NCBI GenBank assembly: GCA_029262895.1
Contig: JAJCYM010000047.1
Location: 1 to 64,000, forward strand
Direction: 5' to 3'
Source of the DNA: Roseivirga sp.
GTDB taxonomy: Bacteria > Bacteroidota > Bacteroidia > Cytophagales > Cyclobacteriaceae
Length of the DNA: 64,000 bases
Below the pieces are notes generated by a model. The model made no database searches. It worked only from the letters and a program-made list of their open reading frames with translations, and was not told the origin of the DNA. Positions 7,847 through 17,606 of this stretch are shown in pieces (positions within the stretch are counted from its first letter, which is position 1; each line of letters begins with the position of its first letter). The position numbers and the translations under genes were made by a program.

Positions 7847-10660
7847 TTACCTACTCAGGTACAAGTTACGTTTAGAATAGATTTCTAGGAAATAATCATC
7901 CATTAAATCTTCAATAAAGTAAATGGCCTCACCAGTAGATTTCATCTCAGGTCCTAATTCCTTATTTACATTTGGAAATTTATTGAACGAGAATACCGGT
8001 TCTTTGATGGCATAGCCCTTTTTGACCGGTTTGAAATCGAAATCCTTTATCTTTTTTGCCCCAAGCATAACCTTGGTGGCATAGTTCACATAAGGCTCCT
8101 GGTAGGCTTTACCTATAAATGGAACGGTTCTCGAGGCTCTTGGGTTGGCTTCTATGATATAAACTTTGTCATCCTTAATCGCAAATTGGATGTTGATAAG
8201 CCCAACAGTTTTAAGTGCCAGGGCTATTTTATTGGTATGTGCCTCAATTTGGCGCATCACAAAATCCCCCAAATTGTAGGGTGGAAGCACAGCGTAGGAA
8301 TCTCCGGAGTGTACACCAGCAGGCTCAATGTGTTGCATAATCCCAATAATGTAGACATCCTCTCCATCACAAATGGCATCGGCTTCTGCTTCAATGGCTC
8401 CTTCCAGAAAGTGATCTAGTAACACTCTGTTTCCTGGAATGTCTTTCAAAATATTTACTACGTGCTCCTCGAGCTCCTGCTCGTTGATCACAATCTTCAT
8501 GCCCTGACCACCAAGAACGTAGGATGGCCTGACCAATAGTGGGAATCCGATTTCTTTGGAAAGCTCAATCGCATCCTGGGCATCTTCAATCACTCCAAAT
8601 TTTGGATAGGGAATATTGTGTTCTGCCAAAAGCGTAGAGAATCGGCCACGATCTTCGGCCAAATCCAGGGCTTCATAGCTCGTGCCCATGATTTTGATGC
8701 CATAGCGGTCTAGCTTTTCAGCTAGTTTTAATGCCGTCTGTCCTCCAAGCTGAACAATCACTCCTTCAGGTTTCTCGTGGAGAATAATGTCATAAATGTG
8801 CTCCCAGAATACCGGTTCAAAGTAAAGTTTGTCTGCCGTGTCGAAATCAGTAGAGACCGTTTCGGGGTTGCAGTTGATCATGATGGTTTCATAACCACAT
8901 TCCTTGGCAGCATACAATCCGTGCACACAGGAATAGTCAAACTCAATGCCCTGGCCGATGCGATTAGGCCCTGAACCCAAGACTATAATCTTTTTATTGT
9001 CAGAGCTTATAGATTCGTTTTCCTCATCAAATGACGAATAATAGTAAGGTGTTTTGGCTTCAAATTCGGCTGCGCAGGTATCTACTAGTTTGTAAACCCT
9101 TTTGATGCCCAATTCATTTCTTTTGTGAAAGACTTCACTTTCAAGGCACTTGAGCAGGTGGGCAATTTGACGATCTGCGTATCCCTTTTCTTTGGCGACT
9201 CTAAGCAGTGGTGAGGGGATTGAATTAAGATCATGCGCTTCAATTTCCCCTTCCACCTGAATCAACTCTTCAATTTGCTGTAAAAACCATTTGTCAATCT
9301 TGGTCTTATTTTGAATGGTTTTCATGGGAATACCCAGCTTCATAGCATCATAAATATGGAAGAGCCTATTCCAGCTTGGGTTTTCAAGACTATATAAAAT
9401 TTCCGCTTGATTGCGCAGCTCCTTGCCATCCGCTCCTAGACCATTTCTTTTGATTTCCAGTGACTGACAGGCCTTTTGCAGTGCTTCCTGAAAATTACGA
9501 CCAATGCCCATCACTTCGCCTACGGATTTCATTTGCAGACCAAGCTTCCTGTCTGCACCCTTAAACTTATCGAAGTTCCAACGCGGAATCTTCACGATTA
9601 CGTAATCAAGTGCTGGTTCGAAAAACGCAGAGGTAGTCTTGGTAATTTGGTTTTCCAGTTCATCCAGATTATACCCAATAGCCAGCTTAGCAGCGACTTT
9701 TGCTATAGGATAACCAGTGGCCTTGGAAGCCAGTGCCGAAGAACGGGATACTCGCGGATTGATCTCGATACCAATGATCTCATCCGTATCAGGACTCACA
9801 GAGAATTGAACATTACATCCCCCGGCAAATTGTCCGATGCCATTCATCATTTTGATGGCCAGGTCACGCATATTTTGATACACTGTATCAGGAAGTGTCA
9901 TGGCCGGTGCAACTGTGATAGAATCACCTGTATGCACTCCCATAGGGTCAAAATTTTCTATAGAACAAATGATAATGACGTTGCCGATATTATCTCTAAG
10001 TAGTTCCAGTTCATATTCTTTCCACCCAAGTATACTTTGCTCTACTAATACTTCGTGGATTGGTGATGCCTCGAGTCCGCGACTTAGTGCCTCATCAAAC
10101 TCTTCCGGGGTATTTACAAATCCACCACCATAACCGCCAAGGGTATAGGAAGGCCTGATTACAAGTGGGAACCCAATCTCTTGCGCTATTTCTTTGCCTT
10201 TCAGAAATGAAGTGGCCGTTTCGCCTTTACAAACATGAACGTCTAGTTCCTGCATGCGTAGTCTGAATTTCTCCCGGTCCTCTGTTGTTTCAATGGCGTC
10301 TATATCAACCCCAATAATTCGCACATCATATTTTTCCCAAATGCCGGCCGCATCACAATCAATTGCCAAATTCAAGGCAGTCTGTCCCCCCATAGTAGGG
10401 AGCACAGCATCAATGTCATGCTTCTTTAAAATCTCTATGATCGACTTCTTAGTCAGCGGTTTGAGATAGACGTTGTCGGCTGTCACCGGGTCCGTCATGA
10501 TAGTAGCTGGATTCGAATTAATCAGCGTCACTTCAATGCCCTCTTCTCTCAAAGATCTGGAGGCTTGAGAGCCAGCGTAATCAAATTCACAAGCTTGTCC
10601 GATAATGATGGGTCCGCTACCTATTATGAGTACGGAATTAATGCTATGGTCTCTTGGCAT
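7847..10660 (-). CDS. carB: Carbamoyl-phosphate synthase large subunit lacking the MGS regulatory domain
   Basis: CarB makes carbamoyl phosphate from ammonia (delivered by CarA), bicarbonate and two ATP for pyrimidine and arginine synthesis. Both duplicated ATP-grasp halves are present: SVLIIGSGPIIIGQACEFDY and RPSYTLGGYGGGF in the first, IIVLGSGPNRIGQGIEFDYS and RPSYVLGGQGMKI in the second, with EINPRVSRSSALASKATGYP and EANPRASRTVPF. The protein stops at residue 937, about where the C-terminal allosteric methylglyoxal-synthase-like domain begins in the 1,073-residue E. coli enzyme. Regulation by UMP or ornithine through that domain is therefore not expected. No carA is in the window. Confidence 0.95.
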   Translation of the reverse strand: MPRDHSINSVLIIGSGPIIIGQACEFDYAGSQASRSLREEGIEVTLINSNPATIMTDPVTADNVYLKPLTKKSIIEILKKHDIDAVLPTMGGQTALNLAIDCDAAGIWEKYDVRIIGVDIDAIETTEDREKFRLRMQELDVHVCKGETATSFLKGKEIAQEIGFPLVIRPSYTLGGYGGGFVNTPEEFDEALSRGLEASPIHEVLVEQSILGWKEYELELLRDNIGNVIIICSIENFDPMGVHTGDSITVAPAMTLPDTVYQNMRDLAIKMMNGIGQFAGGCNVQFSVSPDTDEIIGIEINPRVSRSSALASKATGYPIAKVAAKLAIGYNLDELENQITKTTSAFFEPALDYVIVKIPRWNFDKFKGADRKLGLQMKSVGEVMGIGRNFQEALQKACQSLEIKRNGLGADGKELRNQAEILYSLENPSWNRLFHIYDAMKLGIPMKTIQNKTKIDKWFLQQIEELIQVEGEIEAHDLNSIPSPLLRVAKEKGYADRQIAHLLKCLESEVFHKRNELGIKRVYKLVDTCAAEFEAKTPYYYSSFDEENESISSDNKKIIVLGSGPNRIGQGIEFDYSCVHGLYAAKECGYETIMINCNPETVSTDFDTADKLYFEPVFWEHIYDIILHEKPEGVIVQLGGQTALKLAEKLDRYGIKIMGTSYEALDLAEDRGRFSTLLAEHNIPYPKFGVIEDAQDAIELSKEIGFPLLVRPSYVLGGQGMKIVINEQELEEHVVNILKDIPGNRVLLDHFLEGAIEAEADAICDGEDVYIIGIMQHIEPAGVHSGDSYAVLPPYNLGDFVMRQIEAHTNKIALALKTVGLINIQFAIKDDKVYIIEANPRASRTVPFIGKAYQEPYVNYATKVMLGAKKIKDFDFKPVKKGYAIKEPVFSFNKFPNVNKELGPEMKSTGEAIYFIEDLMDDYFLEIYSKRNLYLSR

Positions 10661-10855
10661 TTTGTAAAAAAAACGAGTGTATTTACTTAGGTATAAATTG
10701 GCACAAAGTTAGACCGAAAAGGTTAGAATCAAAATATACTATTGGCTTTAAACTGCAACATTTGCTTAGGCACTGTTGTCGCCCTTTGTAGTTTTATTTG
10801 AAATCGAAAAAGTCTTAACTTCGAGAGATCATCTTAAACTAAAACAGTCAGGATT

Positions 10856-11317
10856 ATGAATAAAAGGAAACAATTGAAAACATTGGGAATGATGCTATTT
10901 GCCGCATTATTCATATATGGCTGTGCGGCCAAGGTGCCCACTACCAATACACCAGCTAATACCGGTACTACGGCTGACGCGCCCGCAAAGGAGAAACCGG
11001 CAGCGAAAAAAGAAGAGGCCTATTCACCAGTTGGTGTATGGGAATATACTGTTGATACACCTGACGGAGCCAGCTCTGGCATCTTGAGAATTACAGGAGG
11101 ACCTGGAACTTATGAAGCAAGTCTGGAGACGGATCAATTTGGAACATTGGAAATAGAAGGTTTGGATATTGTGGGTACTTCCATGACTGGGACTATCAAT
11201 GTAGGGGGAAATGATGCTGAAATTGAATGTGATTTTGACGGAGATGATTTTTCAGGAGCGGTCGTTGTGGCAGATGATGTATTTCCATTAGAAGGCACAC
11301 GAAAGAGCAAAGGATAG
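10856..11317 (+). CDS. Small outer-membrane-type lipoprotein of unknown function
   Basis: A 153-residue lipoprotein: signal MNKRKQLKTLGMMLFAALF with lipobox IYGC. Next comes a low-complexity Ala/Thr/Pro/Lys linker (about residues 25-57). A beta-rich domain follows with repeated DxxDGDDF-like and GTYEASLETDQFGTLEIEG strands, starting at SPVGVWEYTVDTPDG. I do not recognise a named family; the domain resembles small lipocalin-like 'VGxWxxxxxTPxG' proteins of Bacteroidota. It is monocistronic: divergent from carB (195 bp apart) and followed by a strong terminator. Confidence 0.75.
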   Translation: MNKRKQLKTLGMMLFAALFIYGCAAKVPTTNTPANTGTTADAPAKEKPAAKKEEAYSPVGVWEYTVDTPDGASSGILRITGGPGTYEASLETDQFGTLEIEGLDIVGTSMTGTINVGGNDAEIECDFDGDDFSGAVVVADDVFPLEGTRKSKG

Positions 11318-11336
11318 AAAAAGAAATAAACTCATT

Positions 11337-11390
11337 AAAGGCTCCATGACCCTGAGCACATGTCCGGGGATTATGGAGCTTTTCTTTTTT
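11337..11390 (+). terminator. Terminator after the small lipoprotein gene
   Basis: AAAGGCTCCAT and ATGGAGCTTTT form an 11-bp stem (one G-T pair) around a 25-base loop, then a T-rich tract. It starts 20 bp after the stop codon. The symmetric A/T flanks could let it work in both directions. Confidence 0.65.
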
Positions 11391-11482
11391 TAAGCCTTGT
11401 TAGTGCACACATTTATTGTTGTGGAATTCCAGCTGGATTAAATAACGCCAGTTTGGGATAAGAAATCTCCCCTACTTTAAGA

Positions 11483-11618
11483 ATCGTCATCCTGCGGTCA
11501 TTTCGCAGTCGCGAGTTTTAGGGATAAAGAAATCTTTTCACGTTGAATGAGTAAATCTGACTTTTACTGCTGAAAAAAATCCCTCTCAGCTTCGCTGAAG
11601 CAAGACGGGATGACCGAT
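11483..11618. repeat. MITE-like intergenic repeat with imperfect inverted ends
   Basis: The stretch 11391-11663 holds no gene. Within it, ATCGTCATCCTGCGGTC at the left faces GACGGGATGACCGAT at the right as an imperfect inverted repeat about 135 bp apart. Two small internal hairpins are also present (CTGCG...CGCAG; CAGCTTCGCTG). Elements with GTCATCC...GGGATGAC ends are common dispersed repeats in bacterial genomes. No second copy occurs in this window, so repeat status is inferred from the ends only. It may also serve as the downstream end of the suc operon transcript. Confidence 0.45.
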
Positions 11619-11663
11619 AATTGTTACTGCAATGAAACCAGTTAATTAATTATCCCGACCAGC

Positions 11664-13064
11664 TTAAATATGTATTGCCCGGTTGTCTGTAGCAGCCAGG
11701 CAAGCTTCTTTGAACGCCTCTGTATAGGTTGGATGTGCATGTGACATGCGTGCAATATCTTCTGCTGATGCTCTAAATTCCATGGCAACCACGGCTTCGG
11801 CAATCATGTCGGCAGCACGAGGTCCAATCATATGTACGCCAAGAATTTCATCAGTCTGCTGATCTGCCAGTACCTTCACTTGGCCGTCCATATCCATAGA
11901 AGCCCTGGCTCGGCCAGAAGCCCTAAATGGGAAAGAACCAACTTTGTAGGCTTTACCCTGCTCTTTCAATTGTTCTTCTGTATAACCAACCGCTGCTACT
12001 TCCGGCCAGGTATAGACCACACCAGGAATTAACAGATAATTGATATGTGGTTTTTGTCCCATAATGGTTTCAGCCACAAGCGACCCTTCTTCTTCGGCCT
12101 TGTGCGCGAGCATGGCACCTTTGATCACATCCCCAATAGCGTAGATTCCCGGAACAGAGGTTTCGAGATTGTTATTTACCTCTATTTGACCACGATCATC
12201 TGTAGACAAACCAATGTTCTCAAGACCAAGGTCATCTGTATAGGCTCGTCTGCCAATAGAAACCAGGCAGTAATCCCCTTTGATTTCTACCAACTCTCCT
12301 TTTTTGTTTTCAGCCTTTACGCTTACGGTTTTCCCTTTGCTCCCAACTTCGGTGACCTTGTGACCCATGTAAAACTTAAAGCCGAGTTTTTTAAGAGATC
12401 TTCTTAGTTCTTTACCCAAGGTGCGATCCATGGTCGGGATGATCTCATCCATAAATTCTACAACCGAAACTTCTGCTCCTAAGCGTCCATAAACGGAGCC
12501 CAACTCCATTCCAATTACACCGCCTCCGATGATGATCATGTGCTTAGGCACTTCGGTCAACTCCAAAGCTTCAGTGGAGGTGATAACTCTCTTTTTATCG
12601 ATTTTGATAAAGGGTAGTGATGCCGGTTTTGAGCCTGTGGCGATAATTACCTTGTCAGCTTCGATTTGACTTTCCTGGCCCTCGCTACTGGTTATTTTTA
12701 TGTGGTTTTTGTCAATAAATGAACCCAAACCATGGTGAACATCGATCTTATTCTTCTTCATCAAAAAGGCAATCCCATTCACGTTGTCTTCCACGACACC
12801 CGCCTTACGATCAATCATTTGCTTCAGATTGACCTTGAGGTTATCCAATTCAATACCATGGGTAGCAAAGGTCTTTTCGGCATTATGATAGTGCTCTGAA
12901 GAATCCAAAAGTGCTTTGGATGGAATGCAGCCTACATTCAGGCAGGTTCCCCCGAGTGTATTGTATTTCTCTATGATTGCGGTTTTTAAACCCAACTGTG
13001 CGCATCTGATGGCAGCTACATAACCACCAGGACCAGAACCAATCACTGCTACATCGTATTTCAT
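11664..13064 (-). CDS. lpdA: Dihydrolipoyl dehydrogenase (E3)
   Basis: E3 reoxidises the dihydrolipoamide of E2 using FAD and NAD+. The 466-residue protein shows the FAD-binding start VIGSGPGGYVAAIRCAQLG, the redox disulphide in GGTCLNVGCIPSKALLD, the NAD-binding IIGGGVIGMELGSVYGRLG, and the C-terminal active-site HAHPTYTEAFKEA. It is the last gene of sucA-sucB-lpdA, 22 bp after sucB, so this copy serves the 2-oxoglutarate dehydrogenase complex. It may also serve pyruvate dehydrogenase, which is not in the window. Confidence 0.96.
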   Translation of the reverse strand: MKYDVAVIGSGPGGYVAAIRCAQLGLKTAIIEKYNTLGGTCLNVGCIPSKALLDSSEHYHNAEKTFATHGIELDNLKVNLKQMIDRKAGVVEDNVNGIAFLMKKNKIDVHHGLGSFIDKNHIKITSSEGQESQIEADKVIIATGSKPASLPFIKIDKKRVITSTEALELTEVPKHMIIIGGGVIGMELGSVYGRLGAEVSVVEFMDEIIPTMDRTLGKELRRSLKKLGFKFYMGHKVTEVGSKGKTVSVKAENKKGELVEIKGDYCLVSIGRRAYTDDLGLENIGLSTDDRGQIEVNNNLETSVPGIYAIGDVIKGAMLAHKAEEEGSLVAETIMGQKPHINYLLIPGVVYTWPEVAAVGYTEEQLKEQGKAYKVGSFPFRASGRARASMDMDGQVKVLADQQTDEILGVHMIGPRAADMIAEAVVAMEFRASAEDIARMSHAHPTYTEAFKEACLAATDNRAIHI

Positions 13065-13086
13065 TTTATTTTAGATTAGTTAGTGT

Positions 13087-14610
13087 TTAGATGCCTAACA
13101 GCAATCGAGTAGGATCTTCCAACAGTTCTTTAACGCGTACGAGGAAACTCACAGACTCTTTTCCATCCACGATCCTGTGATCATATGAGAGGGCCACATA
13201 CATAATAGGCAGGATTTTCACCTCTCCATTTACAGCCATTGGCCTTTCCACAATATTATGCATTCCAAGAATGGCCGACTGAGGGGCATTGATAATTGGT
13301 GTTGAAAGCATGGAACCAAAAATGCCGCCATTGGTGATGGTAAAACTTCCACCGGTCATTTCTTCAATGGTCAACTTGTTGTCTCTCGCTTTTGTAGCAA
13401 GCCTTACCACTTCTTTTTCGACTTGGTCAAAAGACATTGCCTCTGCATTTCTTATCACAGGAACCACCAAGCCCTTTGGTGCAGATACGGCAATTGAAAC
13501 ATCTACAAAATCATTATAGACGATCTCGGTTCCGTCAATGCGGGCATTTACTGCTGGCCATTCCAATGCCGCCATAGAAACCGCCTTGGTGAAAAACGAC
13601 ATAAAGCCCAAGCCTACCTCATATTTCTCCTTGAACTTCTCCTTATATTTTTTTCTCAGGTCCATGATCGGCTTCATGTTCACCTCATTAAATGTGGTAA
13701 GCATGGCGGTCTCATTTTTGACTGAAACTAACCTCCTGGCCACGGTCTTTCTGAGCGAACTCATTTTCTCCCTTCGTTCATTGCGGTTGCCAGGAATTAC
13801 TGGTGCAGCAGCAGCCGAGTCAATAGAAGTAGGTTTGGCAGCAGCCAAAGGTGCTGCCTTTTGTGCCTTATCAGCATCCTCTTTGGTAATTCGCCCATCA
13901 ACACCAGTGCCCTTAACTTCTTTGGGATCGATACCTTTTTCGGCTAGAATTTTAGCGGCAGCTGGTGAGGTGTGACCCGTGGCGTAAGTCTCATCGCCAG
14001 ATGGAACAGCTTGTTCAGGGCTTGATGTAGGTGTTGTGGCTTGAGTTGCTGGAACAGGTGCTCCTTCCATTACTTCAATCTTGCAAATCAAGGCCCCGAT
14101 TTCAATTGTACTATCGGCCTGTGCTACAATTCGGAGGATTCCGTTGGCTTCAGCGGGAAGTTCGAATGTGGCCTTGTCTGAGTCTATTTCGGCAATAATC
14201 TCATCCAACTCCACATAGTCGCCATCCTCCTTAAGCCATGAAGAGACGGTGACTTCTGTAATGGATTCACCCACGGTCGGAACGATCATTTCCTTTACTT
14301 CTCCGGTGGATTTAGGTGCTGAAGTGTCTTGAGTTTTCATGTCTTGCGTATCTTCTTTTGTTTGGGTTACTACCTGATCCGTATCGATTTCACAGATTAA
14401 GGCACCTATTTCTAGTGTATCTCCTTCCTGAGCCTTTATGTGTAGCACACCAGCAGCCTCAGCATTAAGCTCGAAAGTAGCCTTGTCAGATTCCAGTTCA
14501 CAAATAACCTCGTCCATTTCAACCTGATCACCCTCATGCTTAAACCACTGTGCTATGGTAACCTCTGTTATGGATTCGCCAACGGTAGGGACTTTGATTT
14601 CCAAACTCAT
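13087..14610 (-). CDS. sucB: 2-oxoglutarate dehydrogenase E2, dihydrolipoyl succinyltransferase, with two lipoyl domains
   Basis: E2 forms the core of the complex and transfers succinyl from lipoamide to CoA. Two tandem lipoyl domains are seen: residues 1-76 with lipoyl-Lys in [11 protein letters not shown], and about 107-183 with [11 protein letters not shown]. Proteobacterial SucB has one, which explains the 507-residue length against about 405. A peripheral-subunit-binding domain follows ([28 protein letters not shown]), then the catalytic domain ending with [15 protein letters not shown], containing the active-site His and Asp. Ala/Pro/Thr-rich linkers join the domains. It lies 12 bp after sucA in the operon. 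Confidence 0.95.
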   Translation of the reverse strand: MSLEIKVPTVGESITEVTIAQWFKHEGDQVEMDEVICELESDKATFELNAEAAGVLHIKAQEGDTLEIGALICEIDTDQVVTQTKEDTQDMKTQDTSAPKSTGEVKEMIVPTVGESITEVTVSSWLKEDGDYVELDEIIAEIDSDKATFELPAEANGILRIVAQADSTIEIGALICKIEVMEGAPVPATQATTPTSSPEQAVPSGDETYATGHTSPAAAKILAEKGIDPKEVKGTGVDGRITKEDADKAQKAAPLAAAKPTSIDSAAAAPVIPGNRNERREKMSSLRKTVARRLVSVKNETAMLTTFNEVNMKPIMDLRKKYKEKFKEKYEVGLGFMSFFTKAVSMAALEWPAVNARIDGTEIVYNDFVDVSIAVSAPKGLVVPVIRNAEAMSFDQVEKEVVRLATKARDNKLTIEEMTGGSFTITNGGIFGSMLSTPIINAPQSAILGMHNIVERPMAVNGEVKILPIMYVALSYDHRIVDGKESVSFLVRVKELLEDPTRLLLGI

Positions 14611-14622
14611 GATTTTCTTTTT

Positions 14623-17361
14623 TTAAGCAAAAGCTGCCTCTATCAGTTTCTGTTGTTCTTCGGCATGTATTTTGGCATACCCCGTAGCTGGAGATGCACT
14701 AGCCTTTCTTGAAATTAATTCGAGTGCTCGATCCTTATATATTCTGTTGACAAAGGTCCAATAACCCATGTTTTCCGGTTCTTCCTGAAGCCAATAAAAG
14801 GCTGCGTTTTTGTATTTGTCTAAAAGCGCATTTACCTGCTTAATTGGAAAAGGGTGTAATTGCTCGATTCTAATAAGGGCAACATCCTTGCGCTTGTCTT
14901 TTTCTTGTTTCTCTTGTAGGTCGTAGTAGATTTTTCCAGAACAAAGCACAACCTTTTTCACTGACCTTGTAGTCACAAAAGTATCAGGAATTACCTCTTT
15001 GAAACTTCCTGACAAAAACTCTGATTTTGGAGAAACCACCTTGGGATGCCTCAATAATGATTTTGGAGACATTACGATCAATGGCTTACGGAACTCCCAG
15101 GTCAGCTGCCTTCTTAGGGCATGGAAGAAATTGGCCGGAGTGGTAATGTTGGTTACAGCCATGTTGTATTCTGCCGAAAGCTGCAGATACCTTTCTGGTC
15201 TGGCATTGGAGTGTTCTGGGCCCTGCCCTTCATAGCCATGTGGCAATAATAGCACAAGGCCATTCATCCTTTGCCATTTGGTTTCAGAGCAAGAGATAAA
15301 TTGATCAACCATTACCTGGGCACCATTGGCAAAATCTCCGAATTGTGCTTCCCAAATTGTCAAGGCATTTGGATTAGCCATGGCGTAACCAAATTCGAAT
15401 CCCATTACACCAAACTCAGAAAGCAGGGAGTTGTAGATTTCGAACTTTTCAGAAACACCATCCAGATGATCTAGTGAATTATAAGCCTCATTAGTATTGG
15501 CATCATGCAACACTGCATGGCGGTGGGAAAAGGTGCCCCGTTGCGCATCCTGTCCTGTTAACCTCACTTTTTTACCATCAACCAGTAGGGAACCATAGGC
15601 CATAAGTTCGCCCGCAGCCCAGTTCAACTCTTCATTGCTGAAGAGCATCTCCTGGCGTTGCTTAAGCTGCTTTTCAATCTGTTTGATTGGTTTGAAATCT
15701 TTGGGAATGGAGATCAGTGCTTTGGCCACCTTGTCAAAACAGTCTTCTGTAATTTCTGTTTTAGGAGACTTTTCAAAATCCTGTGGTTTGGACCTTCTTA
15801 AATTTCTCCACTGTTCCTCCAGGGCCTGATAGGTATAAGGCAAAGGTTTTTGTTTGACTAAATTGAGTCTGTCTTGTAGCAAGGCACGGAACGCCTTGTC
15901 CATGTTCTTAGCCATTTGTGCATCCACATCACCACGTTCAATCAAGGCCTTATTGTACACCTCTCTAGGGTTGGGATGCTTAGAAATAATGTTGTAAAGC
16001 GATGGTTGCGTGAATTTGGGTTCATCACTTTCATTATGGCCATGTCTTCTGTAGCATACCATGTCTACAAAGATGTCCCGATGAAATTTCTGACGATACT
16101 CCACTGCAAATTGGACACAGAAGACAACCGCTTCAGGGTCGTCACCATTTACGTGCAATACGGGAGCATCTACCAGTTTGGCTACATCAGTACAATAAAT
16201 ACTGGATCGGGCATCATCAAAGTCAGTGGTGAAACCCACCTGATTGTTGATCACAAAATGTATGGTTCCGCCAGTATTGTATCCCTCAAGCTCACTCATT
16301 TGGGTGACTTCGTAAACGACACCCTGAGCAGCTACGGCTGCATCACCATGAATAAGTATTGGGACGATTTTGTTTGAATCGTTATTGTATTCGCTTTCAA
16401 GCTTGGATCGGACAAACCCTTCTACCACAGGATTGACAGCTTCGAGGTGTGACGGGTTAGGTGCGAGCTTTAAGTTCACCTTGTTGCCATTAGTGGCTAT
16501 GACTTCACTGGAGAATCCAAGATGATATTTCACATCCCCATCACCCATGGTCAAATCCGGTTTGGCGCCCCCTTCAAATTCATTGAAGATTTGTTCATAG
16601 GTTTTGCCCATAATATTGGCCAGCACATTTAATCTACCTCTGTGGGCCATGCCAATCATTATTTCTTCAACACCCAGTTCGGCACCTTTATTAATAATGG
16701 CGTCTAGTGCAGGAATAGTGGTTTCACCACCTTCTAGTGAGAAGCGTTTTTGCCCCAAGTATTTTGTATGTAAGAAGTTCTCGAAAACAACAGCCTCATT
16801 GAGCTTCTCAAGTATTCGCTTTTTCTGGCTTTCGTCAGGATTAAACTCCAAGGCCTCCTTTTCGATTTTAGTTCTTAGCCATTGAAGCATTTCAGGGTTT
16901 CGGACATACATGTATTCAAAACCCACAGCACCTTCGTAGATATATTGCAATACCTCAATGATCTTTCTTAAGGTAGCTGTCCCGAGTCCGATTTCACTTC
17001 CAGCTACAAATTGTGTGTCCAGATCAGCCTCTGAAAGGGAGAAAAACTGTAAGTCCAACACGGGTTGACGGTCTTTGCGCTGCCTTACGGGGTTAGTTTT
17101 GGACCGCAAATGACCACGAGATCGATAGGCATAGATCAGGTTTCTGACCTGAATTTCTTTTTCGGAAATGCCGGATGTCGTAGCGGTCTGACCATTAACA
17201 TCCTGGGTTGGAAGTTTTGGAAAAGTGCTTTGAGCAAATTCAAAGCCTTCGAAGAACTTTTTCCAGCTTAAATCTACTGAGTCAGGATCGGCTTTGTATT
17301 GTTGGTAAAGGCCTTCCAGTGCACTAGGGTCAGCATTGCTGATGTATGAATAGTTGTCCAT
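14623..17361 (-). CDS. sucA: 2-oxoglutarate dehydrogenase E1 component
   Basis: The thiamine-diphosphate-dependent decarboxylase of the TCA cycle, 912 residues. The N-terminal E2-binding segment is visible (LEGLYQQYKADPDSVDLSW), then VEEIMIGMAHRGRLNVLANI, the ThDP-binding HGDAAVAAQGVVYE, and VDMVCYRRHGHNESDEPKFTQP. The C-terminal half contains GTFSHRHAVLHD, WEAQFGDFANGAQVMVDQF and PHGYEGQGPEHSNARPERYL. It is first in the sucA-sucB-lpdA operon. The 245-bp gap to the divergent rpsP operon should hold promoters for both. Confidence 0.96.
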   Translation of the reverse strand: MDNYSYISNADPSALEGLYQQYKADPDSVDLSWKKFFEGFEFAQSTFPKLPTQDVNGQTATTSGISEKEIQVRNLIYAYRSRGHLRSKTNPVRQRKDRQPVLDLQFFSLSEADLDTQFVAGSEIGLGTATLRKIIEVLQYIYEGAVGFEYMYVRNPEMLQWLRTKIEKEALEFNPDESQKKRILEKLNEAVVFENFLHTKYLGQKRFSLEGGETTIPALDAIINKGAELGVEEIMIGMAHRGRLNVLANIMGKTYEQIFNEFEGGAKPDLTMGDGDVKYHLGFSSEVIATNGNKVNLKLAPNPSHLEAVNPVVEGFVRSKLESEYNNDSNKIVPILIHGDAAVAAQGVVYEVTQMSELEGYNTGGTIHFVINNQVGFTTDFDDARSSIYCTDVAKLVDAPVLHVNGDDPEAVVFCVQFAVEYRQKFHRDIFVDMVCYRRHGHNESDEPKFTQPSLYNIISKHPNPREVYNKALIERGDVDAQMAKNMDKAFRALLQDRLNLVKQKPLPYTYQALEEQWRNLRRSKPQDFEKSPKTEITEDCFDKVAKALISIPKDFKPIKQIEKQLKQRQEMLFSNEELNWAAGELMAYGSLLVDGKKVRLTGQDAQRGTFSHRHAVLHDANTNEAYNSLDHLDGVSEKFEIYNSLLSEFGVMGFEFGYAMANPNALTIWEAQFGDFANGAQVMVDQFISCSETKWQRMNGLVLLLPHGYEGQGPEHSNARPERYLQLSAEYNMAVTNITTPANFFHALRRQLTWEFRKPLIVMSPKSLLRHPKVVSPKSEFLSGSFKEVIPDTFVTTRSVKKVVLCSGKIYYDLQEKQEKDKRKDVALIRIEQLHPFPIKQVNALLDKYKNAAFYWLQEEPENMGYWTFVNRIYKDRALELISRKASASPATGYAKIHAEEQQKLIEAAFA

Positions 17362-17510
17362 CGATTAATGGTTGTTCGAATACAACGACAAATGTATAGG
17401 AATAGTTTTGATAAGTAAAGTTGGAAAACCGTTTAAACAGTTATTTAATTAATCTCTTAAGAAGCCCTATGACGTTCAATGGGCTCTCATATATTTTTTA
17501 CTGTATGTTA

Positions 17511-17538
17511 TTGCTTTAGAATAAATCAATTATCTTTG
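17511..17538 (+). promoter_or_regulatory. Promoter of the rpsP operon
   Basis: TTG at 17511-17513 and TATCTTTG at 17531-17538 fit the Bacteroidota -33 (TTG) and -7 (TAnnTTTG) elements with 17 bp between. Transcription would start a few bases downstream, giving a leader of about 60 nt that contains the twin hairpins at 17551-17586. Confidence 0.7.
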
Positions 17539-17550
17539 CAGTCCTTTTTG

Positions 17551-17586
17551 GAGACGTGATCTCTGAGAAGAGGGGACGTGATCCCC
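17551..17586 (+). promoter_or_regulatory. Twin-hairpin leader upstream of rpsP
   Basis: Two hairpins lie in tandem: GAGA-CGTGA-TCTC (17551-17563) and GGGGA-CGTGA-TCCCC (17572-17586). They share the same 5-nt loop CGTGA and closing A-T pair although the outer stem bases differ. They sit between the promoter and the rpsP start, where ribosomal-protein leaders usually are. A role in autoregulation by S16 is inference. Confidence 0.5.
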
Positions 17587-17606
17587 GTTAAATATTTAAA
17601 GCTAAA

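Noticed and set aside
9476-10003. 175-codon plus-strand frame inside carB
   Set aside because: Antisense shadow of carB with no recognisable domain.
15916-16377. 153-codon plus-strand frame inside sucA
   Set aside because: Antisense shadow of sucA.
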